A stretch of 64,000 nt of DNA from Pseudomonas sp. NCCP-436 (lineage in GTDB: Bacteria; Pseudomonadota; Gammaproteobacteria; Pseudomonadales; Pseudomonadaceae): NCBI RefSeq assembly GCF_019656335.1, contig NZ_BPLZ01000014.1:34318-98317 (forward strand), in the 5' to 3' direction. The translations under genes and the position numbers were made by a program. Under the pieces are notes generated by a model, which was not told the origin of the DNA, ran no database searches, and saw only the letters and a list, made by a program, of their open reading frames with translations. Positions 19,544 to 29,615 of this stretch are shown here, piece after piece. Every line of letters begins with the position of its first letter. Position 1 is the stretch's first letter.

Positions 19544-19564
19544 GCGTGACGATTGAGATTGACC

Positions 19565-19587
19565 GCCGGTGCTCACACGGCACCGGC
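19565..19587 (+). terminator. GC-rich hairpin after nqrM
   Basis: Eight-base-pair stem GCCGGTGC/GCACCGGC with a seven-base loop, 21 bases after the nqrM stop. No T run follows, so this may be a weak or Rho-assisted end of the nqr operon or an mRNA 3' stabiliser. Confidence 0.35.
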
Positions 19588-19637
19588 CCTGCCGGAGGTG
19601 CGCCATAAGCGCTCCGGCGTGATCTGAAGGAGTGAAA

Positions 19638-21032
19638 ATGGCGGTCTACAACTATGATGTCGTGATTCTGGGCTCCGGCCCGGCTGGTGAAGGCGCAGCG
19701 ATGAACGCAGCCAAGGCCGGGCGCAAGGTCGCGGTGGTGGATAACCGTCCGTTAGTAGGCGGCAACTGCACTCACCTGGGCACCATTCCGTCCAAGGCGC
19801 TGCGTCACTCGGTGCGGCAGATCATGCAGTTCAACACCAACCCGATGTTTCGTCAGATCGGCGAGCCGCGCTGGTTTTCCTTCCCGGACGTACTCAAGAG
19901 CGCAGAGAAGGTAATCGCCAAGCAGGTTACTTCACGCACCGGCTACTACGCGCGCAATCGCATCGATACCTACTTCGGCACGGCCAGTTTTGCCGACGAG
20001 CATACAGTCGAGGTGGTCTGCCTCAATGGTGCGGTGGAAAAACTCGTGGCCAAGGATGTGGTCATCGCCACCGGCTCGCGCCCCTACCGTCCGGCCGATA
20101 TCGACTTCCGCCATCCGCGTATCTACGACAGCGACACCATCCTCAGCCTCGGCCATACACCGCGCCGGCTGATCATCTATGGTGCCGGGGTAATCGGCTG
20201 CGAGTACGCCTCGATCTTCAGTGGTCTGGGGGTACTGGTTGACCTGATCGACAACCGTGACCAGCTGCTGAGCTTCCTCGATGACGAAATTTCCGATGCG
20301 CTGAGCTACCACCTGCGCAACAACAACGTACTGATTCGTCACAATGAAGAGTACGAGCGTATCGAGGGGTTGGAGAACGGCGTGATCCTGCACCTGAAGT
20401 CGGGCAAGAAGATCAAGGCCGACGCGCTGCTGTGGTGCAACGGCCGTACTGGCAATACCGATCAGCTTGGGCTGGAAAATATTGGTATCAAGGTTAACAG
20501 CCGCGGCCAGATTCAGGTCGACGAGCATTACCGGACTGATGTCAGCAATATCTACGCCGCTGGCGACGTCATCGGCTGGCCGAGCCTGGCCAGTGCCGCC
20601 TCCGACCAGGGCCGTTCCGCTGCCGGCAGTATCGTTGACAACGGTAGCTGGCGTTTCGTCGATGACGTGCCTACCGGCATCTATACCATTCCGGAGATCA
20701 GTTCCATCGGCAAGACTGAGCGAGAGCTGACCCAGGCCAAGGTTCCCTATGAAGTAGGTAAGGCGTTCTTCAAGGGTATGGCGCGTGCGCAAATCTCGGT
20801 CGAGCCGGTGGGCATGCTGAAGATCCTGTTCCACCGCGAAACCTTGGAGGTTCTCGGTGTGCACTGCTTCGGCTATCAGGCGTCGGAGATCGTGCACATT
20901 GGCCAGGCGATAATGAACCAGAAGGGTGAAGCCAACAGCATCAAGTACTTCATCAACACCACCTTCAACTACCCGACCATGGCCGAGGCCTACCGGGTGG
21001 CGGCGTTCGACGGCCTCAACCGGCTTTTTTGA
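19638..21032 (+). CDS. sthA: Soluble pyridine nucleotide transhydrogenase
   Basis: A 464-residue FAD enzyme that moves hydride between NADPH and NAD+. It has the FAD Rossmann motif [11 protein letters not shown] at residues 11-21. The segment [15 protein letters not shown] has a single Cys where dihydrolipoamide dehydrogenases have the redox pair, which is the mark of Sth. The NAD domain motif [13 protein letters not shown] and the C-terminal dimer domain follow. The ATG at 19638 is preferred to the GTG at 19632 because AGGAG lies seven bases before it. Placement next to nqr links NADPH balance with NADH oxidation. Confidence 0.96.
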   Translation: MAVYNYDVVILGSGPAGEGAAMNAAKAGRKVAVVDNRPLVGGNCTHLGTIPSKALRHSVRQIMQFNTNPMFRQIGEPRWFSFPDVLKSAEKVIAKQVTSRTGYYARNRIDTYFGTASFADEHTVEVVCLNGAVEKLVAKDVVIATGSRPYRPADIDFRHPRIYDSDTILSLGHTPRRLIIYGAGVIGCEYASIFSGLGVLVDLIDNRDQLLSFLDDEISDALSYHLRNNNVLIRHNEEYERIEGLENGVILHLKSGKKIKADALLWCNGRTGNTDQLGLENIGIKVNSRGQIQVDEHYRTDVSNIYAAGDVIGWPSLASAASDQGRSAAGSIVDNGSWRFVDDVPTGIYTIPEISSIGKTERELTQAKVPYEVGKAFFKGMARAQISVEPVGMLKILFHRETLEVLGVHCFGYQASEIVHIGQAIMNQKGEANSIKYFINTTFNYPTMAEAYRVAAFDGLNRLF

Positions 21033-21141
21033 CCGGCTCCGGCCGGCGGCCTGAGCCGGTCGGGGAGACAGGCTGGATAGCAGTTTCCGAGTGGCGCTGG
21101 CCGAATCGGGAGAGCTTCTAGCTTCTTCAGGTGCAGGCAAT

Positions 21142-21170
21142 GAAAAAACCGGCGGTTTGCCGGTTTTTTC
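21142..21170. terminator. Bidirectional intrinsic terminator
   Basis: Perfect 11-base stem AAAAAACCGGC/GCCGGTTTTTT with a five-base loop, between sthA (plus) and the phosphodiesterase gene (minus). The A and T runs serve both directions. Confidence 0.93.
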
Positions 21171-21190
21171 GTATCTGGTAGGAAGGATGT

Positions 21191-21910
21191 TCAGCCACGC
21201 AGCGTGCGTACTGCCAGACCCGGAAAGTCAGTGATGATGCTGTCGGCTCCGAAATCGGCCAGACGGCGCATCAGCGCTGGTTCGTTGACCGTCCATACCG
21301 ACACGTGCAGACCTTGCTTCTGGGCCTTGATCAGACGCTCCGGAGTACACAGCGTCCAGTTCAGTGCCAGCAGATGGCAACCGTAGTGGGCAGCAACCTT
21401 CAGCGGGTCGAGCCAGGCATACTCGGCTACCAGCCCGCGCTGCAGGTGCGGAGTCAGCTCGCGGGCGGCAGAGAGCACGGTGCGCGAGCTGGAGGTGATG
21501 GTAATGTGCTTCTCCAATCCATACTGCTGTGCCAGTGCGGCAATGGCCTGCACGGTACGTGCGGCACGGTTCTTCGAGGCGCTCTTGACCTCCAGTTGCC
21601 AATGCTCGAAACGGCATTTCTCGAACAGTTCGGCCAGTCGGGGGATCGGGCAGGGCTGGATCCAGCCGGGGCCACCCTTGCGTGCGTCGCGGCCTACCAG
21701 ATCGGCTGCGTCATGTTCGGCCACCTTGCCGCGCAGTCCGGTGGTGCGACGCAGAGTCGGGTCGTGGATCACCATCAGCTCACCGTCGCGAGACAGGTGC
21801 AGGTCGAGTTCACAACGGTCGACGCCGTGTTCCAGGCAACGCTGGAAACTGGCCAGGGTATTTTCCGGGGCTTCGCCCTTGGCGCCGCGATGGCCGTAGA
21901 TGAGAGTCAC
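21191..21910 (-). CDS. Glycerophosphodiester phosphodiesterase
   Basis: A 239-residue GDPD-family enzyme that hydrolyses deacylated phospholipid diesters to glycerol-3-phosphate and an alcohol. The catalytic signature is complete: YGHRGAKGEAPENTL at the N-terminus (His7, Arg8, Glu14), then CELDLHLSRDGELMVIHDPTL, and later ITDFPGLA at the end. There is no signal peptide, so it is a cytoplasmic UgpQ-type form rather than periplasmic GlpQ. The start is GTG at 21910, overlapping the stop of the upstream 102-residue gene (GTGA). Confidence 0.92.
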   Translation of the reverse strand: MTLIYGHRGAKGEAPENTLASFQRCLEHGVDRCELDLHLSRDGELMVIHDPTLRRTTGLRGKVAEHDAADLVGRDARKGGPGWIQPCPIPRLAELFEKCRFEHWQLEVKSASKNRAARTVQAIAALAQQYGLEKHITITSSSRTVLSAARELTPHLQRGLVAEYAWLDPLKVAAHYGCHLLALNWTLCTPERLIKAQKQGLHVSVWTVNEPALMRRLADFGADSIITDFPGLAVRTLRG

Positions 21911-22215
21911 TGTTGCTCCTTGGCGGGGGACAGGTGGCGGGCGTGGTGATGACGCACGCTGTTGATCACGTGGTCATATTCGAAATAGACACTGAAATTG
22001 CGGTAGTCCCAGCGGCTGATGGGCGGCTGGCCTACCGCGGCGTGCTCCCGATCGGCCAGTCCGAAACGCTCAAGTACCGAGCTTTTAGACTGGCCACGTT
22101 GGGGCAGGTTGCGCTCGTCAAGGTCCGCTCCCTGGGCACCGAGGGGAATGGTCAGGGTGTCGGCCAGCAGCAGAGAAGGGGCGAGCAGGGCAAGCAAGAA
22201 AACGAAACGACGCAT
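21907..22215 (-). CDS. Small exported protein, unknown function
   Basis: A 102-residue protein with a Sec signal peptide (MRRFVFLLALLAPSLLLA, cleavage about residue 18) and a short mature part rich in charged residues: GQSKSSVLERFGLADREHAAVGQPPISRWDY. The latter resembles small Pseudomonas periplasmic proteins kept next to the phosphodiesterase gene. The start at 22215 is chosen because the signal peptide begins there and a GGAG site precedes it. It is translationally coupled to the phosphodiesterase. No enzymatic motif is seen. Confidence 0.75.
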   Translation of the reverse strand: MRRFVFLLALLAPSLLLADTLTIPLGAQGADLDERNLPQRGQSKSSVLERFGLADREHAAVGQPPISRWDYRNFSVYFEYDHVINSVRHHHARHLSPAKEQQ

Positions 22216-22235
22216 GAGATCTCCTGAAACAGGGG

Positions 22236-22802
22236 TCATACACGGGCCTGGCGACGCTCCAGGGCCTGTTTCTGCAGGATATAACGGGCCAGCAGCTGAC
22301 GCTGTGAGTCGGTCAGCGCTTCAAACTCGGCACCGATGCGGTAGCGGCCGTCGGGGCGCTGGCTGCAATGTACTACCCGAGCGCGTAGCAGCAGACCGAG
22401 TGCTTGCGGCATGAGCACCATCTTTAGTGCCAGATGGCTGTCCCGGCTGACGGGCTGTTCGCTCTCGAAACTGATGCCTCCTTCGGACAGCGATACCCTG
22501 CGCGGCGAGCCGACGCCCTGCAGCAGACTTTGGGCCAGAGCCTGGCCGAGCAGATCGATGCGCTTGTTGATCACTTTCAGGTAGCTGGCCAGGGTGCGGT
22601 CGCGTTCGCTGATATGGCGTAGCAGGTGCTGCGACTCGAAATCCATCAGGTGCAGCTCGCTGAGCAGATTGAACAGCGGCGAGGCATCCTGAAGCGCATC
22701 TGCCGAGTGGGCAGATGCGCCTTCGAGCTGGGTGAATTCCAGTGCGATCGTGTCTTCGATGCGATAGTATTCGCGGCGATCATCTACATCGTGTGTCGAC
22801 AT
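22236..22802 (-). CDS. PilZ-domain protein
   Basis: A 188-residue cytoplasmic protein. The N-terminus DDRREYYRIEDTIALEF is the usual RxxxR-type start of PilZ c-di-GMP-binding domains. The middle is helical, and the C-terminal half (SLSEGGISFES, followed by LLRARVVHCSQRPDGRYRIGAEF) gives the D/NxSxxG-type loop and the beta-barrel. It likely senses c-di-GMP. It is the first gene of a minus-strand group with the 102-residue exported protein and the phosphodiesterase. The start MSTHDVDD at 22802 removes an upstream extension of poor quality. Confidence 0.82.
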   Translation of the reverse strand: MSTHDVDDRREYYRIEDTIALEFTQLEGASAHSADALQDASPLFNLLSELHLMDFESQHLLRHISERDRTLASYLKVINKRIDLLGQALAQSLLQGVGSPRRVSLSEGGISFESEQPVSRDSHLALKMVLMPQALGLLLRARVVHCSQRPDGRYRIGAEFEALTDSQRQLLARYILQKQALERRQARV

Positions 22803-22942
22803 GGCGAACCCATGACAGCGGTGGTGGTCAGAGAACTGGTTGACGATCCCGCACGCAGCGGGCTCGGTCTGGTACTGAGTGTAAGGCCGTGCGCCAGGGC
22901 CTGCCACAAGGACGTTCCTTTTTCCCCTGATCCTTCCCCGAC

Positions 22943-24190
22943 ATGTTCAGACCTCTGTACGTATACATCGGTACGCGCTACACGCGCGCCAAGCGGCGCA
23001 GCCACTTCGTTTCCTTCATTTCGCTGACTTCCATGCTCGGCCTCACCCTCGGGGTGGCGGTGATGATTCTGGTGCTGTCGGTAATGAATGGCTTCGACCA
23101 TGAGATGCGCACCCGAGTGCTGGGCATGATTCCCCACGCGACGGTGGAATCACCGACTCCGGTTTCCAGCTGGCAGGCTCTGGCCGATCAGGTGGCGCGG
23201 CACCCGCAGGTGGAGGCGGTGGCTCCCTTTACCCAGATGCAGGGCTTGCTGACCCATGAGGGCAAGGTGCAGAAGGTACTGATCAATGCGGTTGATCCGC
23301 TGCTGGAGCGCAAGGTCTCGATAATTGACGGTTTTTTTCGCGAGGGCAGCCTGGACAGCCTGCAGCCGGGTGAATTTGCCATGATCATTGGTGACAAGGC
23401 TGCGGCCAAGCTGGGCTTGAAGCTGGGTGACAAGGTCACCTTCGTCGCTCCCGAGGTGAGCGTAACCCCGGCCGGGATGTTTCCGCGTCTGAAACGCTTC
23501 ACTGTGGCCGGCATCTTCCATGTCGGTGCGGGCGAGATCGATGGTGCCTTGGCGCTGGCCAACATCGGTGATCTGGCACGTTTGCAGCGCTGGCAGCCGG
23601 ATCAGGTACAGGGCCTGCGCTTGAAGTTCGACGACCTTTTCCAGGCCCCGCGTGCAGCCTGGGAAATCGCCCAGACTCTTGACGGCGACTTCTATGCCCG
23701 CGACTGGACGCGCAGCCATGGCAATCTGTATCAGGCCATCCGTATGGAAAAAACCATGATTGGCTTGCTGCTGCTGCTGATCGTTGCGGTAGCAGCCTTC
23801 AATATCATTTCCACGCTGGTGATGGTGGTGGCCGACAAGAAGGCCGACATCGCCATCCTGCGTACCCTGGGCGCCACGCCACGGCAGATCATGGCCATCT
23901 TCATGGTGCAGGGCAGCATCATTGGTGTCGTTGGCACGCTGATCGGCGGCGTGCTCGGCATTCTCGCCGCGCTTAACGTCAGCGCCGTGATCGCCAGCAT
24001 CGAGCAGTTGCTGGATATCCAGTTCCTCAATTCCGATGTGTATTTCATCGACTACCTGCCGTCGCAGCTGCAACTGGCCGACGTGGTCACGGTCTGTAGC
24101 GCAGCGCTGCTGCTGAGTTTCCTTGCCACCCTGTATCCTGCCTGGCGTGCTGCACGTACCCAGCCGGCCGAGGCCCTGCGTTATGAGTGA
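22943..24190 (+). CDS. lolC: Lipoprotein-releasing permease LolC
   Basis: A 415-residue inner-membrane subunit of LolCDE, which extracts outer-membrane lipoproteins from the inner membrane and hands them to LolA. It has four membrane helices: one after residue 27 ([22 protein letters not shown] region), then a large periplasmic domain, then three C-terminal helices beginning near [14 protein letters not shown]. The FtsX-like ending [18 protein letters not shown] is typical. It overlaps lolD by eight bases. LolC and LolE are assigned by order; sequence alone does not separate them with certainty. Confidence 0.93.
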   Translation: MFRPLYVYIGTRYTRAKRRSHFVSFISLTSMLGLTLGVAVMILVLSVMNGFDHEMRTRVLGMIPHATVESPTPVSSWQALADQVARHPQVEAVAPFTQMQGLLTHEGKVQKVLINAVDPLLERKVSIIDGFFREGSLDSLQPGEFAMIIGDKAAAKLGLKLGDKVTFVAPEVSVTPAGMFPRLKRFTVAGIFHVGAGEIDGALALANIGDLARLQRWQPDQVQGLRLKFDDLFQAPRAAWEIAQTLDGDFYARDWTRSHGNLYQAIRMEKTMIGLLLLLIVAVAAFNIISTLVMVVADKKADIAILRTLGATPRQIMAIFMVQGSIIGVVGTLIGGVLGILAALNVSAVIASIEQLLDIQFLNSDVYFIDYLPSQLQLADVVTVCSAALLLSFLATLYPAWRAARTQPAEALRYE

Positions 24191-24896
24191 TCCGATGAAC
24201 GAGCCAGTCAAGCATCCGTGCAATGCCGTCCTGAGTTGCCGTAACCTGGGCAAGCGTTATGAAGAGGGGCCTGAGTCGGTGGTGGTGCTTCAGGGGCTCG
24301 ATCTGGAGCTGTTTCCGGGAGAGCGCGTAGCAATCGTCGGTAGTTCCGGTTCGGGCAAGAGTACTTTGCTGAACATGCTCGGCGGGCTGGATACCCCCAG
24401 CGAAGGCAGTGTCTGGCTAGCCGGAGAACAACTCTCGGCACTGAGTGAGACGGCCCGCGGCCTGTTACGTAACCGCGCGCTGGGCTTTGTTTACCAGTTT
24501 CATCACTTGCTGGCGGAGTTTACCGCGCTGGAAAACGCCTGCATGCCGCTGCTGATTGGCAAGACGCCGATCAATGAGGCACGCGAACGTGCCACGGCGC
24601 TGTTGCAACGGGTAGGTCTGGGACATCGCCTGCACCACAAGCCGGCCGAGCTGTCAGGTGGTGAACGCCAGCGCGTGGCGATCGCCCGGGCACTGGTCAA
24701 TCGCCCCGGGCTGGTGCTGCTCGACGAGCCCACTGGCAACCTTGACCAGCACACGGCCGAAGGCATCCAGGAACTGATGCGCGAGCTGAGCGAGGACTCC
24801 TGCACCGCGTTTCTGGTGGTCACTCACGATATGCAACTGGCACGCAAGATGGATCACGTGCTCAGCCTGCAGGATGGCAAGCTGGTGGCTCTCTGA
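24183..24896 (+). CDS. lolD: Lipoprotein-releasing ATPase LolD
   Basis: A 237-residue ABC ATPase: Walker [10 protein letters not shown] near residue 52, Q-loop region [15 protein letters not shown], signature [15 protein letters not shown] and Walker [13 protein letters not shown], with the His switch VTHD. It powers LolCDE. Start ATG at 24183 overlaps the lolC end; ATG at 24195 is an alternative, four residues shorter. The stop overlaps the lolE start (TGATG). Confidence 0.96.
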   Translation: MSDPMNEPVKHPCNAVLSCRNLGKRYEEGPESVVVLQGLDLELFPGERVAIVGSSGSGKSTLLNMLGGLDTPSEGSVWLAGEQLSALSETARGLLRNRALGFVYQFHHLLAEFTALENACMPLLIGKTPINEARERATALLQRVGLGHRLHHKPAELSGGERQRVAIARALVNRPGLVLLDEPTGNLDQHTAEGIQELMRELSEDSCTAFLVVTHDMQLARKMDHVLSLQDGKLVAL

Positions 24897-26140
24897 TGTT
24901 CCGTCCGCTGAGTCTGTTCATTGGTACCCGCTACACGCGGGCCAAGCGCCGTAACCACTTCATTTCCTTCATTTCGCTGACCTCGATGATCGGTCTTGGC
25001 CTGGGCGTGCTGGCAATGATCGTGGTTTTGTCGGTGATGAACGGTTTCCAGAAGGAAATGAGTACGCGCATTCTCGGTATGGTGCCGCACGCCATGCTCT
25101 ACGGCAGTGAGCCGGTCGGTGACTGGCAGGCTCTGGCTGGGCGGGTGCAGGCCAATCCGCAGGTGCTGGCGGCGGCACCCTATGCCGAGCTGGAAGGTAT
25201 GCTGTCACATCGCGGGCAGATGCAGCCGGTGCAGATCCAGGGCGTCGATCCGGACGAGGAGGCAAAGGTTTCCATCCTGCCGGAACATATCCGCCAGGGG
25301 AGTCTGGCCAATCTGAAACCGGGCGAATTCGGTGTGGTAATCGGCGCTATTACCGCACGACGTTTCGGCTTGCAGGTGGGCGACAAGCTGACCCTGATCA
25401 TTCCCGAGCCGAGCAGTGCGCCGGGTGGCGTTACGCCGCGCATGCATCGACTCAATGTGACGGCAGTGTTTCAGGTCGGAGCCGAGCTGGACGGCTCGCT
25501 GGCGCTGATACATGTCGCCGATGCCGCTGCCATGCTGCGTCTGCCGGAAGGCACGGTGCCCGGGATTCGTCTGGCGCTGAAGGATCTTTACCAGGCGCCG
25601 CAGGTGTCTGCGACGCTGGCTGGCGAGCTGGGCAGTGGTTATCGTGCCGACGACTGGACGCACACCCAGGGTAGCCTGTTCAGTGCGATGAAGATGGAGA
25701 AGACCATGATCGGCCTGCTGCTGCTGCTGATCGTTGCGGTAGCGGCCTTCAATATCATCGCCACACTGATCATGGTGGTGGCCGACAAGGGAGGCGATAT
25801 CGCCATCTTGCGTACTTTGGGCGCCACGCCACGGCAGATCATGGCGATCTTCATGGTGCAGGGCACGGTCATCGGTATGGTCGGCACGGTGCTCGGAGCG
25901 GTACTAGGTGTTCTGGCGGCGCTCAACATTTCCTCGCTGGTGGCCTGGATGGAGTCCCTGGCCGGACAGCGGGTGCTTAGCTCCGAGGTCTACTTCATCA
26001 ACAGCCTGCCTTCGGATCTGCAGTGGCTGGATGTGGTGCTGATCTGTTCGGCAGCCCTGATCCTCAGCTTCCTCGCCACCCTCTATCCTTCCTGGCGCGC
26101 CGCTCAGGTGCAGCCGGCTGAAGCTCTGCGCTACGAGTAG
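24896..26140 (+). CDS. lolE: Lipoprotein-releasing permease LolE
   Basis: A 414-residue paralogue of LolC, with the same layout of four membrane helices and a large periplasmic loop, and with the same C-terminal [18 protein letters not shown]. It forms the asymmetric permease pair with LolC. The region around the second helix is unusually close to lolC at the DNA level (see findings). It is translationally coupled to lolD. Confidence 0.93.
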   Translation: MFRPLSLFIGTRYTRAKRRNHFISFISLTSMIGLGLGVLAMIVVLSVMNGFQKEMSTRILGMVPHAMLYGSEPVGDWQALAGRVQANPQVLAAAPYAELEGMLSHRGQMQPVQIQGVDPDEEAKVSILPEHIRQGSLANLKPGEFGVVIGAITARRFGLQVGDKLTLIIPEPSSAPGGVTPRMHRLNVTAVFQVGAELDGSLALIHVADAAAMLRLPEGTVPGIRLALKDLYQAPQVSATLAGELGSGYRADDWTHTQGSLFSAMKMEKTMIGLLLLLIVAVAAFNIIATLIMVVADKGGDIAILRTLGATPRQIMAIFMVQGTVIGMVGTVLGAVLGVLAALNISSLVAWMESLAGQRVLSSEVYFINSLPSDLQWLDVVLICSAALILSFLATLYPSWRAAQVQPAEALRYE

Positions 26141-26215
26141 CGTCCGGTCCGGCTCCGGCCGGGCTAAACTTGCGCTCTGTCGGGCCATGATGGTCCGGGT
26201 ACAGGGAGCACATCG

Positions 26216-28438
26216 ATGCGTGCAGGGATGCTGGCGCTGGCCTTGGGACTACTGTCGCTTCGCTTTCTTCCGACCTTGCCGCCGGGCTGGCTGCTGATCC
26301 TGAGTGCTGTCGTGGGCCTGGGATTGCTGCTGTCCAGGCTTTATCCCGTTGGTTTTTTCCTGCTCGGCCTGGCCTGGGCCTGCACTTCGGCGCAGTGGGC
26401 TCTGGATGATCGTCTGGCGCCATCACTCGATGGGCGTACTCTGTGGCTGGAGGGGCAGGTGAGCGGGCTGCCGGCTGTGAAGGATGGCGTTGTGCGCTTT
26501 CAACTGGTCGACGCCCAATCGCGCCGGGCCGCATTGCCGCAGCGTATCCGGCTGTCCTGGCGCAACGGCCCGGAGCTGCGCAGCGGCGAGCATTGGCGGC
26601 TGGCCGTGACCTTGCGTCAGCCAAACGGGTTAGTCAATCCGCAGACCTTTGATTACGAAGCCTGGCTACTGGCGCAGCGTATCGGCGCAACCGGCTCGGT
26701 AAAGGCCGGGCAGCGACTGTCGGAGGCCGGCGGTTTTTCCGCCTGGCGTGACAGCCTGCGTCAGAAGCTGCTGGAGGTAGAGGCTTTCGGACGAGCCGGG
26801 GCTATCACTGCACTGATACTGGGGGATGGCTCTGGGCTCAGTCGCGAGGACTGGCGACTGCTGCAGCACACCGGCACTGTGCATCTGATGGTTATTTCCG
26901 GCCAGCACATTACCCTGCTGGCCGGGGTGCTTTACGCCTTGGTGGCTGGCCTGGTACGTCTGGGCTGTTGGCCCGTACGCTGGCCATGGCTACCCAGCGC
27001 CTGCTTTCTGGCATTGGCTGGTGCACTGCTCTATGGCTTGCTGGCAGGCTTCGAAGTACCGGTTCAGCGAGCCTGCGTGATGACCGCTCTGGTATTGCTA
27101 TGGAGGTTGCGCTTTCGTCATCTGGGCGCCTGGTGGCCGTTACTGTTGGCATTGCTGGTGGTGTTGCTGGGCGAGCCGCTGGCCGTATTGCAGCCCGGAT
27201 TCTGGCTTTCGTTTGTCGCGGTTGCCGTGCTGATTCTGGTTTTTGCCGGGCGACTGGGACGCTGGGGCAGTTGGCGAAGTCTCGGGCGTGCGCAGTGGAC
27301 AATGGCCATCGGTCTACTGCCGGCGATGCTGGCACTGGGCTTGCCGGTCAGCTTCAGTGGGCCGCTGGCCAATCTGATTGCGGTGCCTGTTGTCGGGATA
27401 CTGGTGGTGCCACTGGCGTTGCTAGGCACCGTGTTGCTGCCATTCCCCTGGCTGGGGGAGGCTGTGCTATGGCTGGCTGGCGGTCTGCTGGTGTTGCTGT
27501 TCATGGTGCTTGAGGGGATCGCTCTCTGGCTGCCGGCCTGGTTGCCTGCGCTGGTGCCTGTATGGGCGCAGCTACTGGCAGTATTGGGATGCGTGTTGCT
27601 GTTGTTGCCGAGCGGAGTCCCGTTGCGACTGCCCGGCTTGCTGTTACTGCTGCCAGCGCTCTGGGGGCCTAGCAGGGCATTCCCAGACGGACAGGCAGAG
27701 GTCTGGCTGTTCGACGTCGGGCAAGGGTTGTCAGTGCTGATTCGCACCCGTGAACATGCATTGCTGTATGACGCCGGGCCGAACTTCAGCGATTTCGACA
27801 CAGGTGAACGAGTGGTTCTGACTTCACTGCGGGCCCTCGATGTACGGCGGCTGGATCTCTTGCTGCTTAGTCATGCCGACAACGACCATGCGGGTGGGGC
27901 GGCCGCCATTGTCAGCGGGCTGCCGGTAGCTCAGGTGCTTAGTGGCGAGGTCGCGCGTCTGGCTCCAGGATTGCCAGGGCAACCCTGCCAATCTCAGCAG
28001 TGGCGCTGGGATGGCGTGGATTTTCAGCTCTGGCGCTGGCAGGCAGCCAGCTCGGGGAACGCTTCATCCTGCGTACTGCGGGTAACTGCCGGCGGGGAGA
28101 GCCTGCTGCTGACCGGTGACATCAACAGCGCCGCCGAGCTGGCCTTGCAACGCAGTGGTCTACCGTTGCGCGCAGACTGGTTGCTGGTGCCGCACCATGG
28201 CAGCCGCAGCTCGTCCTCGCCGGCTTTCCTCAATGCCGTTGCGCCACGCGCTGCACTGCTGTCGCGAGGGCGTCACAACAGTTTCGGCCATCCTCATCCG
28301 CAGGTTCGGGCGCGTTATGCAGAGCGCGGCGTGGCTTGGTATGACACGGCGCAACAGGGCGCGCTGAGTCTGCGGCTGGGTGCTTTCGGGGAGGCTCGCG
28401 GGTTGCGTGAGGAAAGGCGATTCTGGCGGGAAAAATGA
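26216..28438 (+). CDS. comEC: DNA internalisation channel protein ComEC/Rec2
   Basis: A 740-residue protein with an N-terminal DUF4131 region (two to three helices), a periplasmic OB-like domain, a central Competence domain of several helices (residues about 200-470) and a C-terminal metallo-beta-lactamase-like domain. The last has FDVGQGLSVLI, LLLSHADNDHAGG and LLTGDI motifs. It is the inner-membrane channel for DNA uptake and probably degrades the non-transferred strand. It is full length with all motifs, so natural transformation is possible, though other competence genes are outside this window. Confidence 0.95.
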   Translation: MRAGMLALALGLLSLRFLPTLPPGWLLILSAVVGLGLLLSRLYPVGFFLLGLAWACTSAQWALDDRLAPSLDGRTLWLEGQVSGLPAVKDGVVRFQLVDAQSRRAALPQRIRLSWRNGPELRSGEHWRLAVTLRQPNGLVNPQTFDYEAWLLAQRIGATGSVKAGQRLSEAGGFSAWRDSLRQKLLEVEAFGRAGAITALILGDGSGLSREDWRLLQHTGTVHLMVISGQHITLLAGVLYALVAGLVRLGCWPVRWPWLPSACFLALAGALLYGLLAGFEVPVQRACVMTALVLLWRLRFRHLGAWWPLLLALLVVLLGEPLAVLQPGFWLSFVAVAVLILVFAGRLGRWGSWRSLGRAQWTMAIGLLPAMLALGLPVSFSGPLANLIAVPVVGILVVPLALLGTVLLPFPWLGEAVLWLAGGLLVLLFMVLEGIALWLPAWLPALVPVWAQLLAVLGCVLLLLPSGVPLRLPGLLLLLPALWGPSRAFPDGQAEVWLFDVGQGLSVLIRTREHALLYDAGPNFSDFDTGERVVLTSLRALDVRRLDLLLLSHADNDHAGGAAAIVSGLPVAQVLSGEVARLAPGLPGQPCQSQQWRWDGVDFQLWRWQAASSGNASSCVLRVTAGGESLLLTGDINSAAELALQRSGLPLRADWLLVPHHGSRSSSSPAFLNAVAPRAALLSRGRHNSFGHPHPQVRARYAERGVAWYDTAQQGALSLRLGAFGEARGLREERRFWREK

Positions 28439-28509
28439 GAACACGCAGCGGTGTGGCAAGGCACCTCTATGCTAGAGTTGCGCCACTTATACGAGGGGGA
28501 ACCAATACC

Positions 28510-29190
28510 GTGTGGGAACTGGTCAAGTCCGGTGGCTGGGTGATGCTGCCGATCATTCTCTGTTCCATCGCCGCTGCCGGCATCGTTATCGAGCGCCTGT
28601 GGACGCTGCGTCCTTCCCGCGTCGCTCCGGCCAATCTGCTGGCCCAGGTCTGGCAGTGGCTCAAGGACAAGAAGCTCAACAATCAGAGTCTTAAGGAGCT
28701 ACGTGCCCATTCACCACTGGGGCAGGTATTGGCGGCCGGTCTGGCCAACTCCAAGCATGGTCGCGAGGTCATGAAGGAGTGCATCGAGGAGGCAGCCGCC
28801 CGTGTGATTCATGAGCTGGAGCGTTATCTCAACGCTCTCGGCACTATTGCAGGCGTCGCTCCGTTGCTCGGCCTGCTCGGTACCGTACTGGCGATGATCG
28901 ATATCTTCGGCGCCTTCATGGGTTCGACCAGTGGCGCCAATACCCAGATGCTTGCCGGCGGTATTGCCAAGGCTCTGATCACTACCGCAGCGGGTCTGAT
29001 CGTGGCGATTCCTGCGTTGTTCTTTCACCGCTTCCTTACCCGTCGTGTCGACGAACTGGTGGTGGGCATGGAGCAGGAGGCTATCAAACTGGTGGAAATG
29101 CTGCAGGGCGACCGTGAGGTCGATCTGGTCGATGCACAGGCTGCTGCATCCGCTGCAAGGCCGAGCCGCAAGGAAGGACGCAAAGCGTGA
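28510..29190 (+). CDS. exbB: ExbB/TolQ-family proton channel protein
   Basis: A 226-residue protein with three membrane helices: residues 8-30, and two after residue 110 (YLNALGTIAGVAPLLGLLGTVLAMIDIF; LITTAAGLIVAIPALFFHRF). This is the MotA/TolQ/ExbB family, which with ExbD turns proton flow into force for outer-membrane transport. GTG at 28510 (MWELVKSGGW) is preferred over the upstream ATG because an AGGGG site precedes it and the protein then starts like its P. aeruginosa counterpart. It overlaps exbD (GTGA). Confidence 0.9.
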   Translation: MWELVKSGGWVMLPIILCSIAAAGIVIERLWTLRPSRVAPANLLAQVWQWLKDKKLNNQSLKELRAHSPLGQVLAAGLANSKHGREVMKECIEEAAARVIHELERYLNALGTIAGVAPLLGLLGTVLAMIDIFGAFMGSTSGANTQMLAGGIAKALITTAAGLIVAIPALFFHRFLTRRVDELVVGMEQEAIKLVEMLQGDREVDLVDAQAAASAARPSRKEGRKA

Positions 29191-29615
29191 AGTTCCGGCG
29201 TAGTCGGCGCGAGAACGTCGAGATCAATCTGGCTCCACTGATCGACGTGGTGTTCATCCTGCTGCTGTTCTTCGTGGTAAGCACCACCTTTACCCGTGAG
29301 ACCCAGTTGAAGGTGGATCTGCCGGAGGCAGCCAGCGGCACGCCGCCGGAGCAGACTCAGCTCAAGCAACTGGAGATCCTGGTCGGTGCCGATGGTGCCT
29401 TCTCGGTCAATGGCCAGGCGCTGCTGGAAAGCAACCTGAGCAACCTGATGGCGGCACTGCAGAAAGAGTCGGAGGGTGACAACAGTCTGCCGCTGATCAT
29501 CAGTGCCGATGGCAAGTCCCCGCATCAGTCGGTGGTCACCGCCATGGACGCGGCCGGCAAGCTGGGTTTCACACACCTGCGTATTACCACGGTGGAAGCA
29601 CAGGAAAGCCCCTGA
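29187..29615 (+). CDS. exbD: ExbD/TolR-family protein
   Basis: A 142-residue protein with one N-terminal membrane helix carrying the conserved Asp (INLAPLIDVVFILLLFFVV, Asp near residue 22) and a periplasmic domain. It is the partner of the ExbB-like protein. No tonB gene follows; lpxK is next. This ExbBD pair next to lpxK is common in gamma-proteobacteria, and its receptor or partner is not known from context. The GTG start overlaps the exbB stop. Confidence 0.9.
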   Translation: MKFRRSRRENVEINLAPLIDVVFILLLFFVVSTTFTRETQLKVDLPEAASGTPPEQTQLKQLEILVGADGAFSVNGQALLESNLSNLMAALQKESEGDNSLPLIISADGKSPHQSVVTAMDAAGKLGFTHLRITTVEAQESP

